Notes: generated from the sequence alone by a model not told the origin. 64,000 nucleotides of DNA from Pseudomonas antarctica (GCF_001647715.1 NZ_CP015600.1:4712001-4776000); one strand, 5' to 3'; counted from the first letter of the stretch, positions 20,470-29,914 are shown. Program-made: numbers and translations.

Positions 20470-21129
20470 TTAGGCGTCCGCCAACGCAGCGATCACCAGC
20501 GAGGAACTGCGCTGGCCATAGGCCGACAGCACTTGGCGAATCTGCGCCAGGTCACGGGCCAGCACGGCGGCGAGCAGTTGCTCGAACAATGCCAGGTACT
20601 CGCTCATGGACGCCTTGCGTTGATCCAGCGCCAGGTAGTACGCGCGGTTCATCGCCGGCTGCAGGTTCTCTACGGTTTCCTGCAAATACGGGTTGTTGGC
20701 GAAGGGGTACGCGGCGCGCATCACGTTGAAGCTTTCTTCGACGAAGGCACGGATGTCCTCGCGTTCAAAACTGGTCACCAGTCGCTGCTGGATTTGCAGG
20801 AACGGCGCCATGTCGGCCTGAGTCCGCCAGCCATCCGCCACTGCATTACCGAGCAGGATGTACAACTCGCTCATCAACGTACACAGGCTCTGCACCTTGT
20901 GCGCGGTGAGTTCGGTGACGTGGGCGCCACGGCGCGGCAGGATCGCGATCAGGTGGCGGCGCTCAAGGATCAATAAGGCTTCACGCACGGAACCACGGCT
21001 GACATTGAGCGCCAGCGTGACTTTCTGTTCCTGGATCCGCTCCCCAGGCTTGAGATCGCCGCGAATGATACGTTCGGCGAGGTGGTGAGCGATTTGCTCG
21101 GCGAGACTGTCCGGCGCCTTGAACGTCAT
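20470..21129 (-). CDS. GntR family transcriptional regulator (FCD subfamily)
   Basis: The 219-residue protein has a GntR winged helix at residues 1-75 (LAEQIAHHLAERIIRGDLKP then QEQKVTLALNVSRGSVREAL) and an all-helical FCD effector domain. AAGGA precedes the ATG at 21129. It is immediately upstream of smc and divergent from the xanthine dehydrogenase operon across 280 bases, so it is the most natural candidate to bind the TGAC/GTCA dyads in front of xdhA. A link to purine catabolism is inferred from position. Confidence 0.93.
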   Translation of the reverse strand: MTFKAPDSLAEQIAHHLAERIIRGDLKPGERIQEQKVTLALNVSRGSVREALLILERRHLIAILPRRGAHVTELTAHKVQSLCTLMSELYILLGNAVADGWRTQADMAPFLQIQQRLVTSFEREDIRAFVEESFNVMRAAYPFANNPYLQETVENLQPAMNRAYYLALDQRKASMSEYLALFEQLLAAVLARDLAQIRQVLSAYGQRSSSLVIAALADA

Positions 21130-21313
21130 GTTTTTCCTTCAAAATCGTCTATCGGTACAAGCGCGGCAGTGTAGCGCATTGGCTAGCTGATGGCGCTACG
21201 CCCACGGTGGCGAATTTGGCACGAAATAAGCAACGATGAACAGCCAGAAGCCGCCAAAAACGCCGGTTCCAGAAGACTGGACCATAATTGAAAGTGTTGC
21301 GATCGCATTTTCT

Positions 21314-21350
21314 TGACCTGTAGGTCAGAAAACCATTGACCGAAAAGTCA
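21314..21350. promoter_or_regulatory. Paired operator-like dyads upstream of xdhA
   Basis: TGACCTGTAGGTCA (21314-21327) has perfect six-base arms, and TGACCGAAAAGTCA (21337-21350) repeats the TGAC..GTCA pattern. Their centres are 23 bases apart, about two helical turns. They lie 60-96 bases before the xdhA start, in the gap to a divergent GntR gene, and fit a dimeric repressor binding twice. Confidence 0.55.
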
Positions 21351-21409
21351 GATATGACTAGATTCGGCGCAAAGCGGTTAACAACAATAATGAGTCTGCG
21401 AGGCCTTCC

Positions 21410-22858
21410 GTGATCCAGTTTTTACTTAACCAGGAACTCCGTAGCGAGCACGCCCTGGACCCCAATCTGACCGTGCTCAACTATTTGCGCGAGCATGTGG
21501 GCAAACCCGGTACCAAGGAAGGCTGCGCCAGCGGCGATTGCGGTGCATGCACCGTGGTGGTCGGCGAGCTGCATACCAATGAGCAAGGCGCAGAGCAGAT
21601 TCGTTATCGCAGCCTCAATTCGTGCCTGACCTTCGTATCGTCGTTGCACGGCAAACAACTGATCAGCGTCGAAGACCTCAAGCATCAAGGCCAGTTGCAC
21701 AGCGTGCAGCAAGCCATGGTTGAGTGCCACGGCTCGCAATGCGGCTTTTGCACGCCGGGTTTCGTGATGTCGTTGTTTGCCCTGCAAAAGAACAGCGACG
21801 CCCCCGACAGCCAAAAAGCCCACGAAGCCCTGGCCGGCAACCTCTGCCGCTGCACCGGCTACCGCCCGATTCTTGCCGCAGCCGAACAGGCCTGCTGCAA
21901 TAAACCGGTGGACCAGTTCGACAGCCGCCAAGCCGAGACCATCGCCCGCCTCAAAGCCATTGCGCCGACGCAAACCGGCGAGCTCAACAGTGGTGATAAA
22001 CGCTGCCTGGTGCCGCTGACCGTTGCCGACCTGGCCGACCTCTACGACGCCTACCCACAAGCCCGGCTGCTGGCTGGCGGCACCGACCTGGCGCTGGAGG
22101 TCACCCAGTTCCACCGCACGCTGCCGGTAATGATCTACGTTGGCAATATCGAAGAGATGAAGCGCATCGAAAACTTCGACGACCGCCTGGAAATCGGCGC
22201 TGCCACTGCGCTGTCCGATTGCTACAACGCGCTGCATCACGAGTACCCGGACTTTGGCGATCTGCTGCACCGCTTCGCCTCCCTGCAAATCCGCAACCAG
22301 GGCACCCTGGGCGGCAATATCGGCAACGCCTCGCCGATTGGTGATTCGCCGCCGCTGCTGATCGCCCTCGGTGCGCAGATCGTGCTGTGCAAAGGCAATA
22401 CCCGCCGCACCCTGGCGCTGGAAGATTACTTCATCGACTACCGCGTTACCGCGCGCCAGGACAGTGAGTTCATCGAGAAAATCATTGTCCCCAAAGGCCA
22501 TTCCCTGTTCCGTGCCTACAAGGTCTCCAAGCGCCTGGACGATGATATTTCCGCCGTGTGCGCCGCCTTCAACCTGAAGATCGAAAACGGTGTGATCAAC
22601 GAAGCACGCGTCGCCTTCGGTGGCATGGCCGCCACGCCCAAACGCGCCAAGAGCTGCGAAGCCGTGTTGGTCGGCGCCACCTGGAACGCCGCCACCGTGG
22701 AGAAAGCCTGCGCCGCACTCGCCGAGGATTTCACCCCGCTGTCGGACTTCCGCGCCAGCAAGGAATACCGCCTGCTAAGCGCACAGAACCTGTTGCGTAA
22801 ATACTTCATCGAGCTGCAAACACCGCACATCGAGACTCGGGTGACCGCTTATGTCTAA
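21410..22858 (+). CDS. xdhA: Xanthine dehydrogenase small subunit (FeS/FAD)
   Basis: The 482-residue subunit carries two [2Fe-2S] clusters and FAD. The first cluster is seen in GCASGDCGACTV (C39, C44, C47); the second uses CGFCTPGF and NLCRCTGYRPI. The FAD domain follows, with LLAGGTDLALEV and LGGNIGNASPIGD. It passes electrons from the molybdenum subunit to NAD. The start codon is GTG; no in-frame ATG fits the conserved MIQFLLNQ beginning. It overlaps xdhB by eight bases, and the order xdhA-xdhB-xdhC-guaD makes a guanine-to-urate pathway unit. Confidence 0.96.
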   Translation: MIQFLLNQELRSEHALDPNLTVLNYLREHVGKPGTKEGCASGDCGACTVVVGELHTNEQGAEQIRYRSLNSCLTFVSSLHGKQLISVEDLKHQGQLHSVQQAMVECHGSQCGFCTPGFVMSLFALQKNSDAPDSQKAHEALAGNLCRCTGYRPILAAAEQACCNKPVDQFDSRQAETIARLKAIAPTQTGELNSGDKRCLVPLTVADLADLYDAYPQARLLAGGTDLALEVTQFHRTLPVMIYVGNIEEMKRIENFDDRLEIGAATALSDCYNALHHEYPDFGDLLHRFASLQIRNQGTLGGNIGNASPIGDSPPLLIALGAQIVLCKGNTRRTLALEDYFIDYRVTARQDSEFIEKIIVPKGHSLFRAYKVSKRLDDDISAVCAAFNLKIENGVINEARVAFGGMAATPKRAKSCEAVLVGATWNAATVEKACAALAEDFTPLSDFRASKEYRLLSAQNLLRKYFIELQTPHIETRVTAYV

Positions 22859-25250
22859 CCATCACGCCGTCGTTAAAACCCAGGCCGAACTCGCCGCGCT
22901 GTTTGCCCAGGACCTGACCTCCGGCGTCGGGCGCAGCGTCAAGCATGACAGTGCCGCCAAGCACGTCAGCGGCGAAGCGCAGTACATCGACGATCGCCTG
23001 GAATTCCCCAACCAGTTGCACCTGTATGCGCGCATGTCCGACCGCGCCCACGCCAGAATCATCAGCATCGACACCGCGCCCTGCTACGCGTTTGAAGGCG
23101 TACGCATTGCTATCACCCACGAAGATGTACCGGGTCTGAAAGACATCGGCCCGCTGATGCCCGGCGATCCACTGCTGGCCATCGACACGGTGCAGTTCGT
23201 TGGCCAAGTGGTACTGGCCGTCGCCGCCCGCGACCTGGAAACCGCGCGCAAAGCCGCCATGGCGGCCGTGATCGAATACGAAGACCTGGAACCGGTGCTG
23301 GATGTGGTCGAGGCCTTTCGCAACAAGCACTTCGTGTTGGACAGCCACACCCACCAGCGCGGTGACTCGGCCGGTGCGCTGGCCACGGCGAAAAACCGTA
23401 TCCAGGGCACGCTGCACATCGGCGGCCAGGAACACTTCTATCTCGAAACCCAGATCTCATCGGTGATGCCCACCGAAGACGGCGGCATGATCGTCTACTG
23501 CTCCACGCAAAACCCCACCGAAGTGCAGAAACTGGTGGCCGAAGTGCTGGACGTGTCGATGAACAAAATCGTCGTGGATATGCGCCGCATGGGCGGTGGT
23601 TTTGGCGGCAAGGAAACCCAGGCGGCCAGCCCGGCGTGCCTCTGCGCGGTGGTCGCGCGCCTCACCGGCCAGCCGACCAAGATGCGCCTGCCGCGCGTCG
23701 AAGACATGCTGATGACCGGCAAGCGCCACCCCTTCTATATCGAATACGACGTGGGCTTCGACGACAGCGGCCGCCTGCATGGGATCAACCTGGAACTGGC
23801 GGGTAACTGTGGCTGTTCGCCGGACCTGTCGAACTCGATTGTCGACCGCGCGATGTTCCATGCCGACAACTCGTATTACCTGGGCGACGCCACCGTCAAT
23901 GGTCATCGCTGCAAGACCAACACTGCCTCCAACACGGCTTATCGAGGCTTCGGTGGCCCGCAAGGCATGGTCGCCATTGAGGAAGTGATGGACGCCATTG
24001 CCCGCCATCTGGCGCTGGACCCATTGGCCGTGCGCAAGGCCAATTACTACGGCAAGACCGAGCGCAACGTCACCCACTATTACCAGACCGTCGAGCACAA
24101 CATGCTCGAGGAAATGACCGCCGAGCTTGAGGCCAGCAGCCAATACGCCGAGCGCCGCGAAGCGATTCGCCTGTACAACGCCCACAGCCCGATCCTGAAA
24201 AAAGGCCTGGCGCTGACGCCGGTGAAGTTCGGCATCTCGTTCACCGCGAGCTTCCTGAACCAGGCGGGCGCCCTGATCCATATCTACACCGACGGCAGCA
24301 TCCACCTGAACCACGGCGGCACCGAGATGGGCCAGGGCTTGAACACCAAGGTCGCGCAAGTGGTGGCCGAAGTGTTCCAGGTGGAAATCGACCGCGTACA
24401 AATCACCGCCACCAACACCGACAAAGTGCCCAACACTTCGCCGACCGCGGCCTCCAGCGGCGCCGACTTGAATGGCAAGGCTGCGCAGAACGCCGCCGAA
24501 ACCATCAAGCAACGGCTGGTGGAATTTGCCGCGCGCAAGTACGACGTGAGCGAAGCGGACGTGGAATTCCACAACGGCCATGTGCGCGTGCGCGACCAGA
24601 TCCTGACCTTTGAAAGCCTGATTCAGCAGGCGTATTTCGCCCAGGTCTCGCTGTCGAGCACCGGGTTCTACAAGACGCCGAAAATCTTTTATGACCGCAG
24701 CCAGGCAAAGGGTCGGCCGTTCTATTACTTCGCGTTCGGCGCGGCCTGCTGCGAAGTGATCGTCGACACCCTGACCGGCGAATACAAGATGCTGCGCACC
24801 GACATCCTCCACGACGTGGGCGCCTCGCTGAACCCGGCCATCGACATCGGCCAGGTCGAAGGCGGCTTCATCCAGGGCATGGGCTGGCTGACCATGGAGG
24901 AACTGGTATGGAACAACAAGGGTAAGTTGATGACCAATGGCCCGGCCAGTTACAAGATCCCGGCCGTGGCGGATATGCCGCTGGACCTGCGCGTGAAGCT
25001 GGTGGAAAACCGCAAGAACCCGGAAGACACGGTGTTCCATTCCAAGGCTGTGGGTGAGCCGCCGTTTATGCTCGGGATCGCCTCGTGGTGTGCGATCAAG
25101 GATGCGGTGGCGAGTTTGGGTGAGTATCGCCATCAGCCGAAGATCGATGCACCGGCCACGCCGGAGCGGGTGTTGTGGGGCTGTGAGCAGATGCGGCAGT
25201 TGCAGGCGGCGAAGGCTGTTGAGACTGACGCCGAGATGGCTTCGCTTTAG
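22851..25250 (+). CDS. xdhB: Xanthine dehydrogenase molybdopterin-binding subunit
   Basis: A 799-residue molybdenum-cofactor subunit that oxidises hypoxanthine and xanthine to urate. Recognisable elements are the GRSVKHDSAAKHVSGEAQYI start of the first domain, the cofactor loop RRMGGGFGGKE (about residue 245) and, near the C-terminus, KAVGEPPFMLGIA with the catalytic glutamate. The ATG overlaps the end of xdhA by eight bases, so translation is coupled. It forms a heterodimer or dimer of heterodimers with XdhA in the cytoplasm. Confidence 0.96.
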   Translation: MSNHHAVVKTQAELAALFAQDLTSGVGRSVKHDSAAKHVSGEAQYIDDRLEFPNQLHLYARMSDRAHARIISIDTAPCYAFEGVRIAITHEDVPGLKDIGPLMPGDPLLAIDTVQFVGQVVLAVAARDLETARKAAMAAVIEYEDLEPVLDVVEAFRNKHFVLDSHTHQRGDSAGALATAKNRIQGTLHIGGQEHFYLETQISSVMPTEDGGMIVYCSTQNPTEVQKLVAEVLDVSMNKIVVDMRRMGGGFGGKETQAASPACLCAVVARLTGQPTKMRLPRVEDMLMTGKRHPFYIEYDVGFDDSGRLHGINLELAGNCGCSPDLSNSIVDRAMFHADNSYYLGDATVNGHRCKTNTASNTAYRGFGGPQGMVAIEEVMDAIARHLALDPLAVRKANYYGKTERNVTHYYQTVEHNMLEEMTAELEASSQYAERREAIRLYNAHSPILKKGLALTPVKFGISFTASFLNQAGALIHIYTDGSIHLNHGGTEMGQGLNTKVAQVVAEVFQVEIDRVQITATNTDKVPNTSPTAASSGADLNGKAAQNAAETIKQRLVEFAARKYDVSEADVEFHNGHVRVRDQILTFESLIQQAYFAQVSLSSTGFYKTPKIFYDRSQAKGRPFYYFAFGAACCEVIVDTLTGEYKMLRTDILHDVGASLNPAIDIGQVEGGFIQGMGWLTMEELVWNNKGKLMTNGPASYKIPAVADMPLDLRVKLVENRKNPEDTVFHSKAVGEPPFMLGIASWCAIKDAVASLGEYRHQPKIDAPATPERVLWGCEQMRQLQAAKAVETDAEMASL

Positions 25251-25264
25251 GACCGAGGTGCTGC

Positions 25265-25340
25265 CATCGCGGGCAAGCCAGCTCCCACATTTGACGGTGT
25301 TCACACTCAAAAAAGTGGGAGCGGGCTTGCCCGCGATAGC
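25265..25340. repeat. REPIN (inverted REP pair) between xdhB and xdhC
   Basis: CATCGCGGGCAAGCCAGC with TCCCACA faces GTGGGAGCGGGCTTGC with CCGCGATAGC, two REP units in inverted orientation with about 25 bases between. It fills most of the gap between xdhB and xdhC and could form a long hairpin in the operon transcript. Confidence 0.88.
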
Positions 25341-25368
25341 GGCCTCACAGACACCACAAGAGGTGACT

Positions 25369-26211
25369 ATGAACAACTGGATCAGCGCCCTCGCCGACCT
25401 GCAGAACCTAGGTGAACCCTGCGTGCTGGTGACCATCATCGAAGAGCTCGGCTCCACGCCGCGCAATGCCGGCTCCAAGATGGTGATCAGCGCCGCGCAG
25501 ACCTTCGACACCATCGGTGGCGGGCACTTGGAATACAAGGCGATGCAGATCGCCCGCGACATGCTCGTGCGTGGCCAGCAGAACACCCATCTGGAGCGCT
25601 TCAGCCTCGGCGCGAGCCTTGGCCAGTGCTGCGGTGGCGTGACCGTGCTGCTGTTCGAACCCATGGGCCAGGTACAGGCGCAGATCGCCGTATTTGGCGC
25701 CGGCCATGTCGGTCGCGCGCTGGTGCCACTGTTGGCGAGCTTGCCGTGCCGGGTCCGCTGGATCGACTCCCGTGACCAGGAGTTTCCGGAACATATCCCC
25801 CAAGGCGTGCGTAAAATCGTCAGCGAAGAGCCGGTCGACGAAATTGCCGACCTGCCGGCAGGCAGTTACTGCATCGTCATGACCCACAATCATGCGCTGG
25901 ACCTGGAACTGACCGCGGCACTGCTCAAGCGCAATGACTTTGCTTACTTCGGCTTGATCGGTTCAAAGACCAAGCGGGTCAAGTTCGAACACCGCCTGCG
26001 TGACCGCGGCTTCGATACCGCACAGTTGCAACGCATGCGCTGCCCCATGGGCCTCACCGAGGTGAAGGGCAAATTACCGGTGGAGATCGCCATCTCCATC
26101 GCCGGCGAAATCATTGCCACCTATAACGCGAATTTCGGCCAGCACACCGCGAGCGCCGAACCCATTGCCAAACTGCTGCCGGTATCACGCCGCAGCCAAG
26201 CTATCAGTTGA
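25369..26211 (+). CDS. xdhC: Xanthine dehydrogenase accessory protein XdhC
   Basis: The 280-residue product starts MNNWISALADLQNLGEPCVL at an ATG with an AAGAGGTGAC ribosome site; the longer open frame upstream lies in xdhB. The N-terminal XdhC/CoxI domain includes STPRNAGSKMVIS and LGQCCGGVTVLLFEP with the conserved cysteines that hold the cofactor. The second half is a Rossmann-like domain (VAVFGAGHVG-type). XdhC binds molybdopterin, helps its sulfuration and inserts it into XdhB. It is followed at once by guaD. Confidence 0.95.
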   Translation: MNNWISALADLQNLGEPCVLVTIIEELGSTPRNAGSKMVISAAQTFDTIGGGHLEYKAMQIARDMLVRGQQNTHLERFSLGASLGQCCGGVTVLLFEPMGQVQAQIAVFGAGHVGRALVPLLASLPCRVRWIDSRDQEFPEHIPQGVRKIVSEEPVDEIADLPAGSYCIVMTHNHALDLELTAALLKRNDFAYFGLIGSKTKRVKFEHRLRDRGFDTAQLQRMRCPMGLTEVKGKLPVEIAISIAGEIIATYNANFGQHTASAEPIAKLLPVSRRSQAIS

Positions 26212-26218
26212 GATGACC

Positions 26219-27523
26219 ATGCCTTTGACTCGCAAAGCCTACCGTGCCGCCATCCTGCACAGCATCGCCGACCCTGCTGAAGTAGGGATCGAAGCCTCCT
26301 ACGAGTATTTCGAAGACGGCCTGCTGGTGATCGATAACGGCCAGATCAGTGCCTTGGGCCATGCCAGCGATTTGCTGCCGACGCTGCCCGCCGATATCGA
26401 CGTCACCCATTACCAGGATGCGCTGATCACACCGGGCCTGATCGACACCCACATCCACCTGCCGCAAACCGGCATGGTCGGCGCCTATGGCGAGCAACTG
26501 CTGGATTGGCTCAACACTTACACCTTCCCGTGTGAAAGCCAGTTCGCCGATAAGGCCCATGCCGAAGAAGTCGCGGACATCTTCATCAAGGAACTGCTGC
26601 GCAACGGCACCACCACCGCGCTGGTGTTCGGCAGCGTGCACCCGCAGTCGGTGAATTCATTCTTTGAAGCGGCCGAGAAACTCGACCTGCGCATGATCGC
26701 CGGCAAGGTGATGATGGACCGCAACGCACCGGACTACCTGACCGACACCGCCGAATCCGGCTACCAGGAAAGCAAGGCGCTGATCGAGCGCTGGCACGGC
26801 AAGGGCCGTTTGCACTACGCGGTCACGCCGCGCTTCGCACCGACCAGCACCCCTGAACAACTGACACTGGCCGGGCAACTGCTGGGCGAGTACCCGGACC
26901 TGTACATGCAGACTCACATCAGTGAAAACCTGCAGGAAGTGCAGTGGGTGAAGGAGCTGTTCCCGGAGCGCAAAGGCTATCTGGATGTGTACGACCACTA
27001 CAAACTGCTGGGCGAGCGCTCGGTGTTTGCCCATGGTGTGCACCTGTGTGACGACGAGTGCGCGCGGCTCGCAGAAACGGGTTCGGCCGTAGCGTTCTGC
27101 CCAACGTCGAACTTCTTCCTCGGCAGTGGTTTGTTCAACCTGCCGATGGCCGAGAAGCACAAACTGAACGTGGGCCTGGGCACGGACGTGGGCGGCGGTA
27201 CCAGCTTCTCGCTGCTGCAAACGTTGAACGAAGCCTACAAGGTCATGCAGTTGCAGGGCGCGCGGTTGAGCCCGTTCAAGTCGCTGTACCTGGCCACGTT
27301 GGGCGGTGCGCGGGCACTGCGCCTGGAAGACAAGATCGGCACTTTGCAGCCGGGCACCGATGCGGACTTTTTGGTACTGGATTACAACGCCACGCCGCTG
27401 CTGAGCTATCGCTTGAAGCAAGCCAATAATATTGCCGAGACGTTGTTTGTGTTGATGACGCTGGGGGATGATCGGGCGGTGTTGCAGACGTATGCAGCGG
27501 GTCAGCTCGTGCACCAGCGCTAA
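26219..27523 (+). CDS. guaD: Guanine deaminase
   Basis: The 434-residue amidohydrolase converts guanine to xanthine, feeding the XdhAB enzyme encoded upstream. The zinc motif IDTHIHLPQTG is near residue 80, further ligands lie in TPRFAPTSTPEQL, QTHISEN and FAHGVHLCDDE, and GLGTDVGGGTSFSLL carries the final metal aspartate. Two in-frame ATGs are close together; 26219 is preferred because TGAG lies six bases upstream, while the one at 26213 abuts the xdhC stop. The gene is the last of the xdh operon and is followed by a REPIN. Confidence 0.95.
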   Translation: MPLTRKAYRAAILHSIADPAEVGIEASYEYFEDGLLVIDNGQISALGHASDLLPTLPADIDVTHYQDALITPGLIDTHIHLPQTGMVGAYGEQLLDWLNTYTFPCESQFADKAHAEEVADIFIKELLRNGTTTALVFGSVHPQSVNSFFEAAEKLDLRMIAGKVMMDRNAPDYLTDTAESGYQESKALIERWHGKGRLHYAVTPRFAPTSTPEQLTLAGQLLGEYPDLYMQTHISENLQEVQWVKELFPERKGYLDVYDHYKLLGERSVFAHGVHLCDDECARLAETGSAVAFCPTSNFFLGSGLFNLPMAEKHKLNVGLGTDVGGGTSFSLLQTLNEAYKVMQLQGARLSPFKSLYLATLGGARALRLEDKIGTLQPGTDADFLVLDYNATPLLSYRLKQANNIAETLFVLMTLGDDRAVLQTYAAGQLVHQR

Positions 27524-27545
27524 GTTCAGGGCCGCCATAAATCAA

Positions 27546-27652
27546 TGTGGGAGCTGGCTTGTGTGGGAGCTGGCTTGCCTGCGATAGCATCACCGCGGTG
27601 TAACTGATACACCTCGGTGACTGCATCGCGGGCAAGCCCGCTCCCACATTTT
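27546..27652. repeat. REPIN with a 16-base tandem duplication, after guaD
   Basis: The left arm starts with TGTGGGAGCTGGCTTG at 27546, repeated exactly at 27562, and then CCTGCGATAGC. The right arm ATCGCGGGCAAGCCCGC with TCCCACA lies at 27625-27648. It sits between the convergent guaD and GntR genes. Confidence 0.88.
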
Positions 27653-27675
27653 TAGTCCCAGGCGAACCTGGAAAA

Positions 27676-28440
27676 TTACAGTTTTACTGAAGAACGCCCT
27701 GGCTTCTTGGTCTGCAACAAATGCGAGAACACTGCATGCAAATCATCCGACGCGCTTTCCTCATCGAGGTTGAGCTTGCTGTCGATGTGATCCATGTGAT
27801 GCATCATCAGATTCACCGCCAGCGTCGCGTCCCGTGCTTCGATCGCATCGATCAGCTGAGTGTGCTCATCGTAGGAACAGTGCGAGCGGTTGCCGCTTTC
27901 GTACTGGGCGATGATCAACGATGTCTGGGAAACCAGGCTGCGCTGGAAGCTGATCAGCGGCGCATTCTTCGCCGCTTCGGCCAGCTTGAGGTGGAATTCG
28001 CCGGAAAGACGGATACCCGCACCGCGATCACCGCGTGAAAAGCTGTCGCGCTCGTCGTTGACCATCTGGCGCAACTCGGCCAGTTGCTCAGCCGTGGCGT
28101 GTTGCACCGCCAATTCAGTGATCGCCCGCTCGACCAGACGCCGGGCCAGGAACACCTGGCGCGCTTCTTCTACACTTGGGCTCGCCACCACCGCGCCGCG
28201 ATTGGGCCGCAGCAACACCACGCCCTCATGGGCCAGGCGCGACAGCGCGCGGCGAATGATGGTGCGGCTGACGCCGAAGATTTCGCCCAGTGCCTCTTCA
28301 CTCAATTTGGTTCCGGGCGCCAGGCGTTGTTCGAGGATCGCCTCGAAGATATGCGCATAGACGATATCGTCCTGGGTTCCGCTGCGACCGGCCTTGCCGG
28401 CTCGCGGTTGTTTCTTGAGAGGTTGCAACTGTTCGTTCAT
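27676..28440 (-). CDS. GntR family transcriptional regulator (FCD subfamily)
   Basis: A 254-residue protein. Residues 20-90 hold the GntR winged helix (AHIFEAILEQRLAPGTKLSEE, then FGVSRTIIRRALSRLAHEG), and an FCD helical domain follows with ARQVFLARRLVERAITELA and histidine metal ligands (GEFHLKL, MMHHMDHI). The ATG at 28440 is preferred over a GTG six bases upstream. It is convergent with guaD and divergent from a BenE-type transporter. Its position suggests control of purine catabolism or of the transporter. Confidence 0.93.
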   Translation of the reverse strand: MNEQLQPLKKQPRAGKAGRSGTQDDIVYAHIFEAILEQRLAPGTKLSEEALGEIFGVSRTIIRRALSRLAHEGVVLLRPNRGAVVASPSVEEARQVFLARRLVERAITELAVQHATAEQLAELRQMVNDERDSFSRGDRGAGIRLSGEFHLKLAEAAKNAPLISFQRSLVSQTSLIIAQYESGNRSHCSYDEHTQLIDAIEARDATLAVNLMMHHMDHIDSKLNLDEESASDDLHAVFSHLLQTKKPGRSSVKL

Positions 28441-28528
28441 GGGCACTCGGGTAGGGAGAACGGCGGCGAATTAACGGTAATACGGCAACAGCGTGTCGCT
28501 GGCAAGTATCACCTAAAAACAGGGCACA

Positions 28529-28538
28529 TTGTACACAA
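28529..28538. promoter_or_regulatory. GntR-type operator candidate TTGTACACAA
   Basis: TTGT and ACAA half-sites with a two-base centre lie in the divergent gap between the FCD regulator and the BenE transporter. The pattern resembles TTGTATACAA operators of FCD regulators. One copy only, so the call rests on pattern and position. Confidence 0.45.
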
Positions 28539-28667
28539 CCGAGTGCGCCAACACACTGTACGGCTGTTTGCGGCCTCGGCTGTATTGCAATGAGTCGTTA
28601 CGTTTGAGTTTAGGCTTGAATCCGGGCCTTCACCGGCAAACACCCAGGTAAAAGGAACACCCCCTCC

Positions 28668-29858
28668 ATGACTGACGCCATCCAAGCGCCCTTGCGCCCG
28701 CTGGCCGACACTTCAACGTCGGCCGTCGTCGCCGGCTTCATCGCCATGATGACCGGCTATACCAGCTCCCTGGTGTTGATGTTCCAGGCCGGACAAGCCG
28801 CCGGCTTGACCACCGCGCAGATTTCCTCGTGGATCTGGGCCATCTCGATCGGCATGGCGGTGTGCAGCATTGGCTTGTCCCTGCGTTATCGCACGCCCAT
28901 CACCATTGCCTGGTCGACCCCCGGCGCGGCGCTGCTGATCACCAGCCTGGGCGGCGTGAGTTACGGCGAAGCGATTGGTGCCTACATCACCTGCGCGGTC
29001 CTGGTGACGCTCTGCGGGCTGACCGGCAGCTTCGAAAAACTGGTCAAGCGCATTCCCGCCTCATTGGCGGCGGCACTGCTGGCGGGGATTCTGTTCAAGA
29101 TCGGCAGCGAGATTTTCGTCGCCGCGCAACATCGCACCGGCCTGGTGCTGGGGATGTTTTTCACCTACCTGCTCATCAAGCGCGTGTCGCCACGTTATGC
29201 CGTGCTGGCCGCGTTGGTCATAGGCACGCTGCTGTCGGGCCTGATGGGGCTGCTGGACTTCAGCGGTTTTCATCTGGAAGTGGCAACGCCGGTCTGGACC
29301 ACCCCGCACTTCTCGCTGGCGGCGACCATCAGCATCGGCATCCCGCTGTTCGTGGTGGCGATGACCTCGCAGAACATGCCCGGCGTCGCCGTATTGCGCG
29401 CCGACGGCTACACCGTGCCCGCCTCGCCGTTGATCACCGCAACAGGCCTGGCCTCGCTGGTGCTGGCGCCCTTCGGTTCCCACGGGATCAACCTGGCAGC
29501 GATCAGTGCGGCCATCTGCACCGGGCCGCATGCCCATGAAGACCGCAACAAGCGTTATACCGCAGCCGTGTGGTGCGGGGTGTTCTACGGGATTGCCGGG
29601 GTATTTGGCGCCACGTTGGCGGCGTTGTTCGCAGCCTTGCCCAAGGAGCTGGTGCTGTCGATTGCGGCCTTGGCGTTGTTTGGCTCGATCATCAATGGCT
29701 TGAGCATCGCCATGAATGAGCCGAAGGAACGGGAAGCGGCGCTGATCACCTTTATGGTCACCGCGTCAGGCTTGACGTTGTTTTCCATCGGTTCGGCGTT
29801 CTGGGGGATTGTGGCGGGGGTGTTGACGCTGCTGATTCTGAATGGGCGCAAGGCTTGA
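28668..29858 (+). CDS. BenE family inner-membrane transporter
   Basis: The 396-residue protein has about eleven to twelve hydrophobic helices. FIAMMTGYTSSLVLMFQAGQA at the start and IAWSTPGAALLITSL in the middle are hallmarks of BenE (benzoate:H+ symporter) proteins; VAMTSQNMPGVAVLRADGY and FGSHGINLAAISAAI fit the same family. BenE founding members carry benzoate, but the family is related to nucleobase transporters. Here the neighbours are purine-catabolic genes, so a purine or related substrate is possible. A strong terminator follows. Confidence 0.9.
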   Translation: MTDAIQAPLRPLADTSTSAVVAGFIAMMTGYTSSLVLMFQAGQAAGLTTAQISSWIWAISIGMAVCSIGLSLRYRTPITIAWSTPGAALLITSLGGVSYGEAIGAYITCAVLVTLCGLTGSFEKLVKRIPASLAAALLAGILFKIGSEIFVAAQHRTGLVLGMFFTYLLIKRVSPRYAVLAALVIGTLLSGLMGLLDFSGFHLEVATPVWTTPHFSLAATISIGIPLFVVAMTSQNMPGVAVLRADGYTVPASPLITATGLASLVLAPFGSHGINLAAISAAICTGPHAHEDRNKRYTAAVWCGVFYGIAGVFGATLAALFAALPKELVLSIAALALFGSIINGLSIAMNEPKEREAALITFMVTASGLTLFSIGSAFWGIVAGVLTLLILNGRKA

Positions 29859-29877
29859 TTGTTTAAGACCGCGCAAC

Positions 29878-29908
29878 GAAAAAGCGACCCGGGAGGGTCG
29901 CTTTTTTT
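29878..29908. terminator. Bidirectional terminator between benE-like gene and yggL
   Basis: AAAAAGCGACCC and GGGTCGCTTTTTTT pair around GGGA. A run lies on one side and a T run on the other, so it can end both convergent genes. Confidence 0.92.
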
Positions 29909-29914
29909 ATGACA

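Noticed and set aside
23457..25664. A 735-codon minus-strand frame antisense to xdhB
   Set aside because: xdhB is certain on the plus strand; the antisense frame reflects third-position GC bias.
26213..26218. Alternative guaD start at 26213
   Set aside because: The ATG abuts the xdhC stop without a ribosome site at usable distance; the ATG at 26219 fits spacing and family length.
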